Positions 1 to 11,340 of a stretch of DNA of 36,087 bases are shown here, piece after piece. The notes beneath the pieces were generated by a model, which worked only from the letters and a program-made list of their open reading frames with translations, was not told where the DNA came from and did no database searches. Numbering within the stretch: position 1 is the stretch's first letter; each line of letters starts with the position of its first letter. Source of the DNA: Haplosporangium gracile (taxonomy: Eukaryota > Mortierellomycota > Mortierellomycetes > Mortierellales > Mortierellaceae); contig JAAAUF010000321.1 of the NCBI GenBank assembly GCA_015499985.1, forward strand, positions 3,781-39,867. The letters are read 5' to 3'. The translations under genes were made by a program, and so were the position numbers.

Positions 1-562
1 TTTTTTTTGCATGGGTGCGTGGTGTACAAAAGTGTGGTCAGCCCACACTCTTTTTTGCAAAAGAAGTGTGCTATGTAAATCGTCGAGGATTTATGGAGGT
101 GGAAGTAAACAGTCCCTGATGACGGTGCCTCTGGGTTTGTATATATGCACCCAGATGTACTAGGCAGAATTATTTGCACGCTACCAGTGTGCTCTCTTTC
201 TATTCAGCCAGTCCCCTGTCAAAAAGTCTTTTGTTGTTGCCTCCCGCTTTGTTCTTTGCTGAATCTTCCCCTGCTTTCCTTCCCTCCTTCATTGACTTTT
301 ACTCTTTCACCCCTTCTCCTTTGTGGGTGAATGTGTGTTCTCTCCTCCCCTAAAGCGATACTATTGGAGTGTAAAAAGTACCCTTCTTGGAATAAGTAGA
401 AATAGTTGCAGTAGCAAGGCGACAACTGTCCATGTATACACTTAGTAATGGGTACCATTGAGTGTTGTTGGCACTATGTCCTGTAAAGTACAAGTACAGC
501 AATAGGCCATCCTTTCCATCTTTGCAATCCATTTATTCTGGCTCTCCTGTCATTCTCCGCTC

Positions 563-594
563 GACTGACTGACTGACTGACTGACTGACTGACT
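563..594. repeat. GACT tetranucleotide microsatellite, 8 copies
   Basis: Eight uninterrupted copies of GACT are read directly. They lie about 600 bases upstream of the PAS-like gene, outside any supported coding region. Confidence 0.95.
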
Positions 595-686
595 GGCTCG
601 GCCCTTTTAAACCCTTTTAAAAAAGTACTCGACTGACCCCACAACAAAGTTTGTGTCGTTTACATTGTATTCAATCGAGAGTAAAA

Positions 687-695
687 TATATATAT
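687..695 (+). promoter_or_regulatory. Possible TATA element
   Basis: A TATATATAT run sits about 490 bases upstream of the ATG at 1189 and just ahead of the CT-rich leader. If it works as a TATA box, the 5' leader would be several hundred bases long. The call rests only on the motif and its position; AT-rich runs occur by chance in such spacers. Confidence 0.25.
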
Positions 696-1188
696 TTTGA
701 CCAGATCCATAACAAAAAATATTTTTATTTCCTTTGGCCCATTTGTCCCGTGTCATTTCTTCACTCTTCGCCTTCGCTCTTCTTTTTTCCTTCTCTCTTC
801 CCTAATTCTCGTTTCTCCCTTTTCTTCTTTTCTCCTTTTCTCCTTTCCTCCTTTTCTCCCTTTCCTATTTCCTTCCTTTCATACATTCATTCATACCTTC
901 TCTCTGCCTTCCTTCTTCTCTCTCTGCTCTCTCTCCACTCTTCTTCTCTCTACACTCGCCCACTCTTCCTTCCTTCCTTCACTCTCACCTCCTTCCTCCC
1001 ACTCCAACGCCCCGGCTGCAACTCAACCTTACCACCTCCACAACTCTCAACCCTTTTTTTTTTTATTTTATTTTATTTTTTTTCAAAGACAGACACATAC
1101 ACCTAGTCCCTTCTCCTTCTCCTCCATACTCTCAATTCGCACACTTCATTAACTCATTCACGTACAAACACACAAACAAAAGGAGAGA

Positions 1189-4086
1189 ATGCATTCGCTT
1201 GCCGACTGTCCACTCCGGACATTCTGCTGCATCACCGCCGCAGACTATGCTCCTTTCCCGATCCTCAACATAGACTTCCCCGCCCTCGACCTCATCCTCT
1301 CCTCCTTACAAAGTTCAACTGCACACTCAGCCTCGTCCGTTCTCCACTCTTCCTTCTCCAACGACAACAACTCATTAAATCCTTCCTTGTCCGAAGAAGC
1401 CATTCTTGCTCAACGGAGGACAAGGGCCTTGCAGTTCCTCAGAGGGAAGCCTGTCGATCATCTGTTGATCGTCGATCATGAGTCCTGTCTCATGACGACC
1501 GATATTACAGACGACGCTGTTCAATCCTACGTCCTCTCCAACCACCTCCTTCAGCAACTCCAGTCTTTCACCTACAACATCGACAGTACAGACAGTAGCG
1601 TGAGCGAGGGCTGTAGTTTTAAAGCCCGACACACCACAAGGCGTATTCATGGATGTGTTCACTCCTCCGCCATCTCGTACTCGTCTTCCTCCTCTTCTAC
1701 CAATTCTCCTTCTTCCCCTTCCCGCCTATCCTCACATTCTCCCTTATTCAACTCGAGGACAACAATAACATCATCATCACCTTCGAAATCACCGGCTCGC
1801 TCACAGGAGCAACAGTTACAGGATCAAATGGTCCCATCGTGGGAGGAATTATTACAGGAGACAGAGCGTTCAACTATGGATGGATCCTTCGCCGAGTCCC
1901 AGCAGACCTGCCGGGTCTATGTCCTCAAGGATGTTACTGAGATGCACAGTCTCGCCCTTGCTGCCAGAACAGACGCCCTGAAAAAGGAGCGCGCCTCAGC
2001 CTCACGTCGCTCGGCTATATCAATGCCATCGCCATGGACATGTTCCCCTCACACGACTCCAGCAACAACGGCACCAGCTTGTGCTACTATAACACCAACA
2101 CCAGTACAACAACAAACTCAGACAATGACTGAACCATTATTGGTGGCTGGACAAGAGCCGAATGTGACCCGGCAGAAACTCTATCGCCCCAAAGACAACC
2201 TTGATTGGTCAAATGGACATTCCTCATTCTGTCATCAGGCGTCATCGTCTCCCTCGTCCGCGTCCTCTTCCTCCCCTTCTCCACCTTACTCTTGCCCCAA
2301 CGCGCCCTCTATCTCTCCTCACTCCCTTGAGCAAGAACCAACAACAGACCCTGGTCTTCTCCTCCTCCACATCACTCGCTTCGGCACTGTCGATCATGCC
2401 ATCACCATCCCTCAACAAAAGCAACATTCGATCCAGCCCAACCTTCTTCTCAACTCTCAGGATGGTCGTATGGTGACGGCTATGACCAACACTTCTGTCA
2501 TGTCCTACGTCCATCCAGACGACACCCGCGCCTTCTGCCAGGGACTCGACCGCGCCTGCAAGGCGCTCTATACCGTTTTTCGCGTCCGCTGGCGTCTGGA
2601 GGGTCAGGAGCACCTCCTGGACTCTGATCGCCAACATTTCCCCTTTGTCGGGGCCAAGCCCAAGGAGGAATCTGTCCGCCGCATTGAGTTTCAAGGAGAG
2701 TCCTTTGAAGAGTATGTAGATCCAACTGCTGTGCCTGAAGCCTCGCTCACCACCAGGGTTTCTAACGATGGTCGCACTTTGGCCAAGTACGTTTGGGCTG
2801 AGATTACCGGAGTTCTCTCCAACAGCCAACCCTTGCTTGTAGTTCGCCCATTAACCTCTGCCGAGCTCTTTGATCAGGCCGAGGAGGCTTCTCTCGCGAT
2901 TGCCGTCGCCGCTGCTGCTGCTTCCAGCAGTCTGGTCACCTCGTCTCGTCGTAGTAATACTCGAGGCCAACTTATCCAGGAGAAGAAGGGGTGGAAGACA
3001 AAGTCCAAGAGGATGGATTTGGAGGAGGGCATGAGGATGCCCAAGCAGCTCAACCTGTCGGCTTTGACGTCTCTCTCGATGTCCGGCTCTCGCCATGACG
3101 AGATGGGTCTCAGGATGCCCGGTTCCCTCCCTTTGTCTATCTCGGCCTCTTCCCAGCAACTGCTGCAGCAGCCTTCCCAGCAGCTGATGGCGGCGACTCG
3201 GTGCCGCAATCCAAGCGGCCATGCCAATCCGATGCCGTCCTTCCTTGCCTTCCCTTCGAACGCGACATTGCCCTGGTCGGGCATGTTTGTGACGATTGCG
3301 TTGGATGCCTGGAGGCAGTGGATCCAGACTGTGCATGCGGGTCAGGCACAGTTCCGGGATTGGTGTGAGTACCTGTTGGAGGCGACAATTGATCAGATGA
3401 TTGAGAGTCTGTCTTTGGGACTGACGCTTTTGGGTATTGAGGAGGCTCCCCGATCTATCGGTAACACCAACAGTACCGCCGCTGTTGGATCGTATCGTCA
3501 GCTTCAAGTTGAAGATGGTGTGCAGGACGAATCTACGTTGCAATGCAAGTCAAAGTGCGTCTATCAAAAGACCTTGCAGCCCGCTCATGCTGGCACTACC
3601 ACTACCACATATATAACCGCTACTACTACTATTACCACCACTACCACTACCACCACATATTGCCAACAGCAGCAGTTACAAAAGGCCGCTCGACACCAAC
3701 AAACGCTTTCGGGCCTCAACCGTGCGGGCAAAATCCTGCAGAGCAAGTACCCGTCGATTGAGGGCATTGTCCGCAACATTAGTAACTCTTGGCTGGGTCA
3801 AAAGATCAAGACCCGGTTGGAGCAAAAGTTGGATGTTGTGGCGGATCAGGTCGTTGACTGGTGGGAGGCCGGTGGCGAGGTTCCTCTGCCTCTGCCCCTT
3901 CCTCGTCCTCTTGCCTCGTGGTCTTCTCTTAATCGGTCTGCTTCTTCGTCGTTTTCGTCGTCGAGTGGATCCAGTGGTGGCGCGACTGTATGCGAGTTGG
4001 ACGAGTCGGATGGTTTACTGATGACGGAGAGCTCTGTTGTTGTTGGTGTCCCTTGTGAAAATAACACCCCAATTCTTGTAGACTAG
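1189..4086 (+). CDS. PAS-like domain protein with long low-complexity linkers
   Basis: A single uninterrupted 965-codon frame begins at an ATG in context GAGAGAATG and ends in TAG. Residues about 390-480 resemble a PAS fold: a short hydrophobic strand (LLLLHITRFGTVDHAI), then the typical VHPDD turn (MSYVHPDDTRAF) and a strand ending VFRVRWRL. A second strand group follows at about 495-560 (KYVWAEITGVL, then PLLVVRPLT), the usual PAS beta-sheet end. The N-terminal ~120 residues are compact and unassigned. Residues 160-220 and 330-380 are Ser/Pro-rich. About 800-840 is a Thr-rich run. A C-terminal helical part (about 700-770 and 860-910) contains Trp-rich amphipathic helices. PAS domains are sensory or protein-interaction modules in fungal signalling and transcription. 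No DNA-binding or kinase domain is visible, so the role is unknown. The family call is by motif only. Confidence 0.6.
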   Translation: MHSLADCPLRTFCCITAADYAPFPILNIDFPALDLILSSLQSSTAHSASSVLHSSFSNDNNSLNPSLSEEAILAQRRTRALQFLRGKPVDHLLIVDHESCLMTTDITDDAVQSYVLSNHLLQQLQSFTYNIDSTDSSVSEGCSFKARHTTRRIHGCVHSSAISYSSSSSSTNSPSSPSRLSSHSPLFNSRTTITSSSPSKSPARSQEQQLQDQMVPSWEELLQETERSTMDGSFAESQQTCRVYVLKDVTEMHSLALAARTDALKKERASASRRSAISMPSPWTCSPHTTPATTAPACATITPTPVQQQTQTMTEPLLVAGQEPNVTRQKLYRPKDNLDWSNGHSSFCHQASSSPSSASSSSPSPPYSCPNAPSISPHSLEQEPTTDPGLLLLHITRFGTVDHAITIPQQKQHSIQPNLLLNSQDGRMVTAMTNTSVMSYVHPDDTRAFCQGLDRACKALYTVFRVRWRLEGQEHLLDSDRQHFPFVGAKPKEESVRRIEFQGESFEEYVDPTAVPEASLTTRVSNDGRTLAKYVWAEITGVLSNSQPLLVVRPLTSAELFDQAEEASLAIAVAAAAASSSLVTSSRRSNTRGQLIQEKKGWKTKSKRMDLEEGMRMPKQLNLSALTSLSMSGSRHDEMGLRMPGSLPLSISASSQQLLQQPSQQLMAATRCRNPSGHANPMPSFLAFPSNATLPWSGMFVTIALDAWRQWIQTVHAGQAQFRDWCEYLLEATIDQMIESLSLGLTLLGIEEAPRSIGNTNSTAAVGSYRQLQVEDGVQDESTLQCKSKCVYQKTLQPAHAGTTTTTYITATTTITTTTTTTTYCQQQQLQKAARHQQTLSGLNRAGKILQSKYPSIEGIVRNISNSWLGQKIKTRLEQKLDVVADQVVDWWEAGGEVPLPLPLPRPLASWSSLNRSASSSFSSSSGSSGGATVCELDESDGLLMTESSVVVGVPCENNTPILVD

Positions 4087-4175
4087 ATCTTTTATCCCTT
4101 TTCACTTTGTAACATTACCATTGTACCAACATTCATTTTTCTGTTGTTATTTTTTAATTATAAAAAGTAATAATA

Positions 4176-4217
4176 CAATTCCAATTCCAATTCCAATTAC
4201 AATTACAATTACAATTA
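4176..4217. repeat. Hexanucleotide repeat CAATTC/CAATTA, 7 copies
   Basis: Three CAATTC units are followed by four CAATTA units with no interruption. They lie in the short spacer between the convergent PAS-like gene and the potassium channel gene. The clean switch from one variant to the other suggests slippage after a single substitution. Confidence 0.9.
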
Positions 4218-4277
4218 CAAAATGTCTGTGCTTTGCTAAATGGTGGTTCATGGTTCATGTGGTTTTTGCTGTGGTTT

Positions 4278-4595
4278 TCATGGCAGAGACGTCCTTCCTC
4301 TTGCTGTTGTCGTTGTTGTTGCGATATTGTTGGAAGATGCTGAAGATGCCGAAGGTGCCAAAGCCAAAGCCAAAGCCGAAGAAAAAGCGCGCTTCTGCAA
4401 AATGATCTTGGCCTCCTTCACACTCGTTCGACGTTCAATCTCGGCAATACTTCTACGAGTCTCATCGACCTGTGAAGGATCCGGTCCAATCTTGTTCACA
4501 TCCACATCATTCTCGAACCAAGGGATCGTCCTCCAAGATTTGGGCTCGTCAAACGGGCCCCTTCTGTCGTCCAACACTTGATTTTGGCTCTGGTT
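4278..4595 (-). other. Open frame continuing the channel C-terminus beyond two in-frame stops
   Basis: Directly downstream of the channel stop (TAA, 4604-4602), one Asp codon precedes a second stop (TAG, 4598-4596). After that the same frame stays open for 105 codons to TGA at 4280-4278. The product looks like real protein rather than noise: it has a tract containing KSWRTIPWFENDVDVNKIG, then a charged helical stretch around DETRRSIAEIERRTSVKEAK, then an Ala/Leu-rich end. It could be a read-through extension, a 3' part cut off by recent mutation, or an exon joined by a splice I cannot locate; no good donor was found just upstream. It has no ATG of its own near its beginning. Confidence 0.5.
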
Positions 4596-4601
4596 CTAGT
4601 C

Positions 4602-7600
4602 TTAGCTTTGGTTCTGGCTCTGGCATAGGATTTGGAGCTGAGCTGTTGAGGGAGACGACGAAGAATAAGAGCTAGCGAGGGGATGTTGACGTGGAGGAGG
4701 AGGAGGAGAAGGAGGAGGAGGAGGCGATATGGGAGATCCCAGCCCTGCTAGTGATGTCATGGACCATTGTGGTTGAGGCCGAATGAAGGGATTGGTACTA
4801 GTTGTAGGAGATTGTTGCTGAGGGGGACGGGAACTCGTCCCGTCGGCAGAGGGAAGGGAGAGTGGTCTTCCTGTTGCCCCTGTACTTGTCCTGCGGAAGA
4901 ACAACAGAAAGGGGTTGTTGTTCTTTCCGTCACTGCCACCTTCGCCTTGGTCGCAGGTGCTCATGTTGGAGACGGGTTGGAATGGATTAGGGGTTGTCGT
5001 AGTCGCCTTTTGATGTTGTGGTCCGGGACGATTCAAATCCACACCAGTAGTTTCTTGTCCTTGTCCTGCTCCTGTTCCTGGGTGAGTCTTTGAGGGTGAA
5101 GGAGGGGTGAACGGTCCTCCTGCCATGGGGTGCTGCCGAGACTCGTCAAAAGGTCCTAGTACAAGTGGCGACGCATCGGCAGGCAAGAAATGGAGAGGGG
5201 GAGGTCGTGTTGTTGCCCTTGCAGCAGATGGTGTGGTCGTTCGGGGATTTATGCTGCTTGCACTGTTGCTGCTATTATTGGGGATTGTAGTCATGTCGAT
5301 GTTGTTGTTGTTGTTGTTGTTGGTGCAGGGAGGAGCAGAGAAAGAGGTGGAAAAAAGTGTTACAGGTCCTGCAGGAGGATGAGAAGATGGCCTGATATTG
5401 TTGATGTTTTCTGGTGTGGCCTGATGCTGTCCCGTATCACCACTGCTACTGGTATTGCTGCTCCTGTTTTTGTTGTTGTTATTGTTGTTGTTGACCGTAG
5501 AGATAAAGAGAGAGGGTTCTGGACGAGCATAGGATCCTACGCCGTTGAGGTCGACAACATTATTGAACTCGAGAAGTCTGTTTGGGTCCCGAACTTCTCC
5601 AAACGGTCCCACCTCCAGATTGACCAGGGGGGCTCGTGTCGCATTGCTGCTGCTTCTACGCTCGGCTTTGAACGACAATGGTGGTAGTGGCATTCGAGAT
5701 GATGACTGTTGCCGTTGCGTTGCTGTTGCATGTGGTAGTGACGGGGATTGAGGACTGGAAGGAACAACGTCTCCAACGGTCTGTGTTGTTGTTGTTGTTG
5801 TTGTTGTTGTAGTGGCCCCTTTTTGGTTCAAATTAACAGCTATCGCAAATGCGGGTAAATCCTCCGAGTTCCTGGTTTCGTTGATTGAACCCACATAATT
5901 CTCACCTCCGCCTTCACTACTACCACCACCATAGTATCCGTTGCCACGGTTCGCGTTCGTCGTTGGTCGACTAGTAGGCAGTGTCTGCATTCCTGTCGCG
6001 CTTGCCATTACTACTCCACTCGCACCACCACCTCCTCCATTCCCAACTTTCTTTTGTTGCTGCTGCTGGGGTTGGGCTGAAAAAGACGTCCTCGTGGTCG
6101 TATCATCATCCACAAAGAAGGGTGATTGACTCAAATGGTCAAGGTCAATAGGTGGACTGCCAACTTTTGTCACGTCACTGGAATGGCTTTGACGAGTATG
6201 GTCCAGATCCAAGTATCGTGCGAATGCATCGGATGTGGCCGTTGTTGTATGATAATCGTGACTTGATTCATAGTCGTTGCCGTTATCGTCCACAACTGGC
6301 CATGGCATCCTGAGATCTCTACCTCCTCTGCTACCATTGCTAGACTGGCGGCCCAACATAACGTTAGCGAAAGAGCTGTTGTCAAAAGGATTTGTGGATA
6401 AGGGGTGTTCACGGTACTGATACTGGTACTGGCTCTGGTACTGAGACCGGTTCTGTTGTTGCCACTGCCACGGCTGCTGTTGCTGAGGGGTCCTCTGAGG
6501 CGTTTTTCGTTGCTGTGAAGTAGAGCCGCCACTATTCCCAGACTTGGTAAGCGGGGATTCAAAACGAACTGTGGGTTGGTGTTCCAGTACGCCTGTCTGA
6601 ATAGTATTGCCTTCGTCGTAATGATGATGATATTGGTCCTGCATAGGTGTCGATCGTCCTCCTTGTGCTTGTCCTCCTTCATGTCCGTATACATGACTTG
6701 TGTCAGGTCCATGTCGATGGTCATGTATCTGATGAATCGAAGCAAGAGTCCCGTGTCGTTTCGCCAATGCGTCATAATACTCTGTCGTGCTGTAGATGTA
6801 CCCTTGATAATGCTGTTGTTGGTCTCCCAGGTGGTGACCACCGGTAATAGTGGTCGTCATCATCGCGTTTGAAGTAGCAGCAGTACTCGATTCAGCAGTG
6901 GCGGCAGCAGGTCCCGACTCCGTGAACGCAGCAAGCTGACTGGACTGGACACCCTCAGGGCTATAACTCATCCGGCGTCCGATGACGCGTTGGTGCGGAA
7001 TTCCAAACTTGTCAACAAATTTAATCGTCGCTGGTCCTGTCGCCATCATCGCCCCTCCTCCTTCTGTCGCGTTTCCGGGCATTGTTACCGTTGCTGGTGC
7101 ATCGGTCCCATACGCAGTCGTGGATCCGGCAGCAGCGGCAGTAGTGTTGATATTGGTAGGGTCGGCGGCTGGTCCGCCGTGAGTTGCATAGTATTCGGCC
7201 TCTAACATCTGTTTGCGCTCCTTGGCAGGCACCATTAGAATTCGACTAGCAGGGTTTTGTCGCTGGGATTTCAGTCTTGTACGCTGTAGTTGCGGTTGTT
7301 GCGACTGTTGTTGTGGTTGCTGGTCCATACCGTCCAATGGGTGCTGAAAAGGTGACTGATATTCCAATGGATCAACACTCGCACCACCACCAATTCCACC
7401 ACTACCGCTACCATTGTTCCAGAACCGAACGCGCTGAAGTTCCTTGAATCGATCACTCTGCGCTTGATGTCTAGGCATGGGACTCCCTTGTTCACCGATA
7501 TCATCCGCAACATCTTGCTCCTGGTTAAACCTAAACGATTGCTGCTTCTGCGCCCATTTCAAACCTTCTAATCCCAAAGTCCCATTCCAGCCCGAGAACT

Positions 7601-9704
7601 GATTATTAGGATCCTCATACTGTTCCCAGCCATACAAGCCCTCATCGCCTTCGTCCCCCTCACCATCATCGACGAAATGGATCTGTGAGGCCATTGTCTC
7701 AGAGAACAGGGAGAGGATGTAGGCGAAAACTGTGAGGCCGAGAAAGACATAGATATTCCAAAACTCGATGGATCCTGGTTCTGCGGGTACCATGTCTCCA
7801 AATCCAACTGTCGTTAATGTCACAAACTATTCTTTTCATATTTTTTTTGTTGTTGTTGTCAGTAAGGTTAGGCGGCATACTAGCAAAAAAAGAACAAAAA
7901 AAAAAAAAAAAAAAGCGGGAATCATTGGCATGGGTTTTTGCCCCAAAAAAAAAAAAAACGTTGACTTACGCAAAAGTAAAGAGAGTCGAGATAGGACCAT
8001 TCCTCAAACGCACAAAAGACCCCCGCACCTCCAAACCAAAGAACGATCCAGATAGTTGACATCCTAATGATCATGTTCCGTTTCACTATCTTCTTGACTT
8101 GCTGCTCTTCCTCAAATCGAGCCAGGGGGAACGACATGTCCTTGGTCGACATTCGAGTCTGGACACGGGTAATGTGAGCGGGTTTCGAGAACTGCTCGAG
8201 GAGTCGCCACTGAAACTGTTCGAGGACGGCATTGCGGAGGGCGACGATGAAATATCCTACAGCACTGATTCCGATAACTGCGTAAAAGAAAAATATCACA
8301 CGTCCTTCTATCGTCTGTGGACTCACATTTCCATATCCTAAAATATTGAAGAAGCGATTATTAGCAATATGTCTCTTTCTCAATGCACTTTAATTTTCTG
8401 CAAAATAATGAAAAAAAAAGATGCGACATACCGATGGTAGAAAAGGAGACAATGCAGAAATTAACAGCATTGTCAAAAGACCACCCTTCCAGCCAGGTAT
8501 ACGTCGCAGCTCCAATGGTGATAACAGTCGTCATCACAAACGACGAGATAATCAGCTCTTTTAACGCAATCGACAGGCCCAGGCTAGGGAACCCTCGAAC
8601 CCAATCGATGGTCAAGAGGATAGTGACCAGACAGGAGAGGATGATTGTCAGAATACCGGTGATGAACCCGTGGGAGTATTGGGCTCCTGACGGCAACTTG
8701 TGATAGACATGGTAGTGCACTATTGCTGCTAGTGAGAATCCGGCTTTTTTTTGTTTTTTTGTTTTGTTGTTAGTTCGAAAAAAAGGGCAGGTTGAACGGA
8801 AAAGGAGAGAGAAATGATAAGAGGAGAAGGGGACAGCAAGAAAAGGGTGACATACAATCGAGTTTCAGTGCGTTAGTCTTCTTTTAGTTCTTTTCTCGCG
8901 TTGTTGTTGTTGCCAATCTTCATTCCTCATGCTTGCGTGGATGCGTATGTGTGTATTAGAGCATTGAATAAACCTACTCTGCAGATAAGATGTAGCGACA
9001 GGAACCTTACGGATCCAAGTCAGCCGATCCATGATTCGCAGTGAGAACCCAATGCAACTCAAGAACGCACAGACAATCGCCAGCGCCAAAAAGATGATTT
9101 CGAATTTGTCAATGTAGCCCAAGTGGTCGCTATCATCGTTCCCCAGCTTGTCGTCACTGGACTTCAACACCATCCATGTCGGGTCAGCGACAGTACGGAC
9201 CACTGTCAAGATGTTGTAAGACTGAATCGTTGCTGTGGCGATGTGGGGTCCGACCTGTGCGAGCTTTGGACGCGGTTGGTTGACAGCGACTGGTGGATCC
9301 AGCGTCGGGTCTGGCGAGATGGTCGACGTCGAATTGGCACTCGATTCCAACGGTTCCAGTCCTACTTCTCCACTCCCTCGTAGTGTTGTATTATCCGATC
9401 CCTGACGCGCGGCCTTCTTGTTTTTGTTGGTATTGTTACTGTTAGAAGAACGAAGACCTCGTTGTGCGCTGACACTGGTGCTGAGTCGGATATCGTTCTT
9501 TTCGTCCTCGTAGGCCTCGGATCCAAAGTCGGAACTGTCGACGAGGCGGTGCTCCTTATGAGGGATGGGGCGAATGAGTGATTTGGATGAGCTACTGGTG
9601 ATATTGCTTACTGCGGGAGACTGCTCCTTGTTGATGTCTCCTAGTGATGGGCTAGTCAAAGAGAAATAGGAGGAAGGTGGCTGTGGAGGTGGCGGTGTGG
9701 GCAT
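4602..9704 (-). CDS. TOK-type two-pore-domain outward-rectifier potassium channel
   Basis: Exons read on the minus strand are 9704-8978, 8743-8432, 8337-7970 and 7826-4602, giving about 1,543 residues. The first donor (GTAGGT) is uncertain; GTAAGG a little upstream has the same phase. Junctions 2 and 3 are clear: GTATGT to TAG recreates the pore motif TIGYGN (about residue 345), and GTAAGT to TAG gives YFC followed by FVTLTTVGFGD (second filter, about 475). Hydrophobic segments before, between and after the two pore loops fit the eight-helix fungal TOK plan (plasma-membrane K+ efflux channel of the yeast TOK1 type). The N-terminal ~200 residues are Ser/Asn-rich. The tail of about 1,030 residues after the last helix is Gln/Asn/Thr/Pro-rich, with runs of Thr and Asn. 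Yeast TOK1 is 691 residues, so this tail is unusually long. The start is the ATG beginning MPTPPPPQPP, preceded by a pyrimidine-rich leader on this strand. Function is confident; the N-terminal splice and the true C-terminus are not. Confidence 0.88.
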
Positions 9705-11340
9705 TCTCTCCCTTTTACTCTTGAAAATACTCTGCTTTTTTTTTTGGGTGAATAGCTGGATGGGGTAAGAGGAACTGATTGAAGAGTGCTGATAGGTGGT
9801 GTAGGTAAAGAGAAAGAGAAGGGGTCTGAAACATATACAAAGAAAAAAAAAAGGCAGGACGGTTGGACTGACACGGATTAGAGTCAATTGAATTTTCGTG
9901 TGACAGAGGCGGAGAAAAGAAAGGTTGGTTGCGCACAGACACACAGTTTAAAAAAAAAAAAAAGAGGGTTTTTTGTTTGGAGGTGGTAAGTCGAGAATGA
10001 AGGTATAGGGACAAAAGAAAGATTCGGAATCAGAAGTGGATTGAATAAAAAAAAAAAAGAGAGAGATGTCGATGCAAAGGCTGATTAGCAGAAAAAAAAA
10101 TGAAGAGTACTTAGGAAAGAGGTAAGAGAGGGGGTGGCGGGTGTATGAATGCGGTCTGGGGGTAGTGTTGAGTACAATAGTTCAGTTGAGTATGTTATCC
10201 GAAAAAAAAGGGCGCTGTTGTAGAAGTTGTTGTTTTTTGTCTAGTCGAACTAATGCAGAGCGCACTAAAGCAGGGGTGTGAAGAAGAAGAAGAGGAAGAA
10301 GAAGAAGAAATAGAAGTAGAAGAGAGAAGAAGATGGTGTATGGTGTTGTGCAAGGCGAAATGGGTGCAATGCAGAGAGAGAGCGCGTGTGAATGAGTTGA
10401 ATGAGTTGAATGAGTGAGTGGAATGACTGCGAGTGAATGGCAAAAATGAAGGAAGAAACATACAGAAATTAAAGGAGAGAGTTGAGTGAAGGTGGAAGAG
10501 AGAAAGAGAAAGGAAAGCGTTCTTAGTGTCAGACAGAAGAAGAAGAAGAGAAGGAAGAAGGGAGCATGAGCCTGCGGAGCATTGTTAATGCGTGCGCACG
10601 GGAGTCCTTGTTTTAAGAATTATAAAAAGCAGCTGTGTGTTGCTGGCAAAAGAGAGGAAAAGGGAAAAAACAAGGTGAAGGTGTGTACGCGTGTATGTGT
10701 GAGAAGAATGAAGTATGCAAGAGCAATTGAAGCACAAAGACCAAAGAGGAGCGCACCGCAGATGATGACCGAGCGGATGGCATACTGGTCGAGCGCACGA
10801 ATGACAGGGCAGGGTGTCAAGGAGACCACCAGTCACCGCCACCCTATTTTTTTTCCTTTTCCTTTCCTTTTTTCCCCTTTTTTTCGTGTTCTGAAACCAC
10901 GACATGGCAATCATCTTATTTACCACCAATAAGGCTATAAACTCATACATCCAGGCTGGATCTTAGGTTTTCCTTCCTTAATCACCACCGACCTGGAGCC
11001 CATGGATCCTGATTGTCCTTTGATGGTTCGTAATCGACATGCAAACCTACTTTCCCCCTTTCTCGCTTTTTTTTTTTTTTTTTTTTTTACTGCGTTTCAT
11101 TCGTCCATCTTCTCCATTGCTCTTCCCTCCTCCCAGTCAACCTCCTTTTTTCCCCCTTATTCTTTTCTGTAATTTTGTAAAGTCTTCACTGTAACGAGAT
11201 CGCATTTGTGAACACCACCGCCACACAGCACACAAACAGCATGGCCTTGTCTCCCTAATTCGCATCTCCCGTGCTGAGGCCTCGGGTCAAGGATTGATCG
11301 ACCTACGCGTTTTTCGTTGTTTATTTTCGTGACTTTATCT
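9705..11340. other. Channel gene upstream region and spacer to the RasGEF gene
   Basis: No supported gene is present. From about 9720 to 10560 the plus strand is GA-rich with A-runs, so a minus-strand transcript would have a long pyrimidine-rich leader; GAA-type triplets cluster near 10280-10330. A short TGAATGAGT-like repeat lies near 10388-10420. A 20-base-class T run is found near 11069-11088. Open frames here have biased composition (Ser/Phe/Leu or Lys/Arg) and no recognisable domain. The part nearest 11340 is presumably the 3' untranslated region of the RasGEF gene. Confidence 0.6.

Larger units (their letters stand above)
1..1188. other. Intergenic region and 5' leader of the PAS-like gene
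   Basis: No convincing gene is seen here. The stretch holds a GACT microsatellite (563-594), a TATATATAT run (687-695), and a strongly pyrimidine-rich tract from about 760 to 1010 that is CT-rich on the sense strand of the gene starting at 1189. Two long overlapping open frames in the CT-rich tract encode almost only Ser, Phe, Leu and Pro and are composition artefacts. The tract is probably core promoter and 5' untranslated leader. Confidence 0.7.

Noticed and set aside
651..1152. Two overlapping 151-codon plus-strand open frames
   Set aside because: They translate a CT-rich tract into Ser/Phe/Leu/Pro runs in more than one frame, have no domain, and lie in the leader of the PAS-like gene.
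2242..3543. Several minus-strand frames of 75-230 codons opposite the PAS-like gene
   Set aside because: Composition is Arg/Gly/Pro-biased, with no motif and no splice logic; they are antisense shadows.
6170..6841. 223-codon minus-strand frame inside the channel tail
   Set aside because: It is a shifted-frame shadow of the low-complexity tail; the channel frame is open throughout the same stretch.
8858..8879. Possible micro-exon (TNALKLD) between channel exons 1 and 2, with a good GTATGT donor
   Set aside because: It would need exon 1 to end in phase 0, but the reasonable donors there end in phase 1 and join directly to exon 2; kept only as an alternative.
10582..10950. Open frames on both strands upstream of the channel gene
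   Set aside because: No domain, biased composition, and overlapping frames on both strands; probably promoter or leader sequence.
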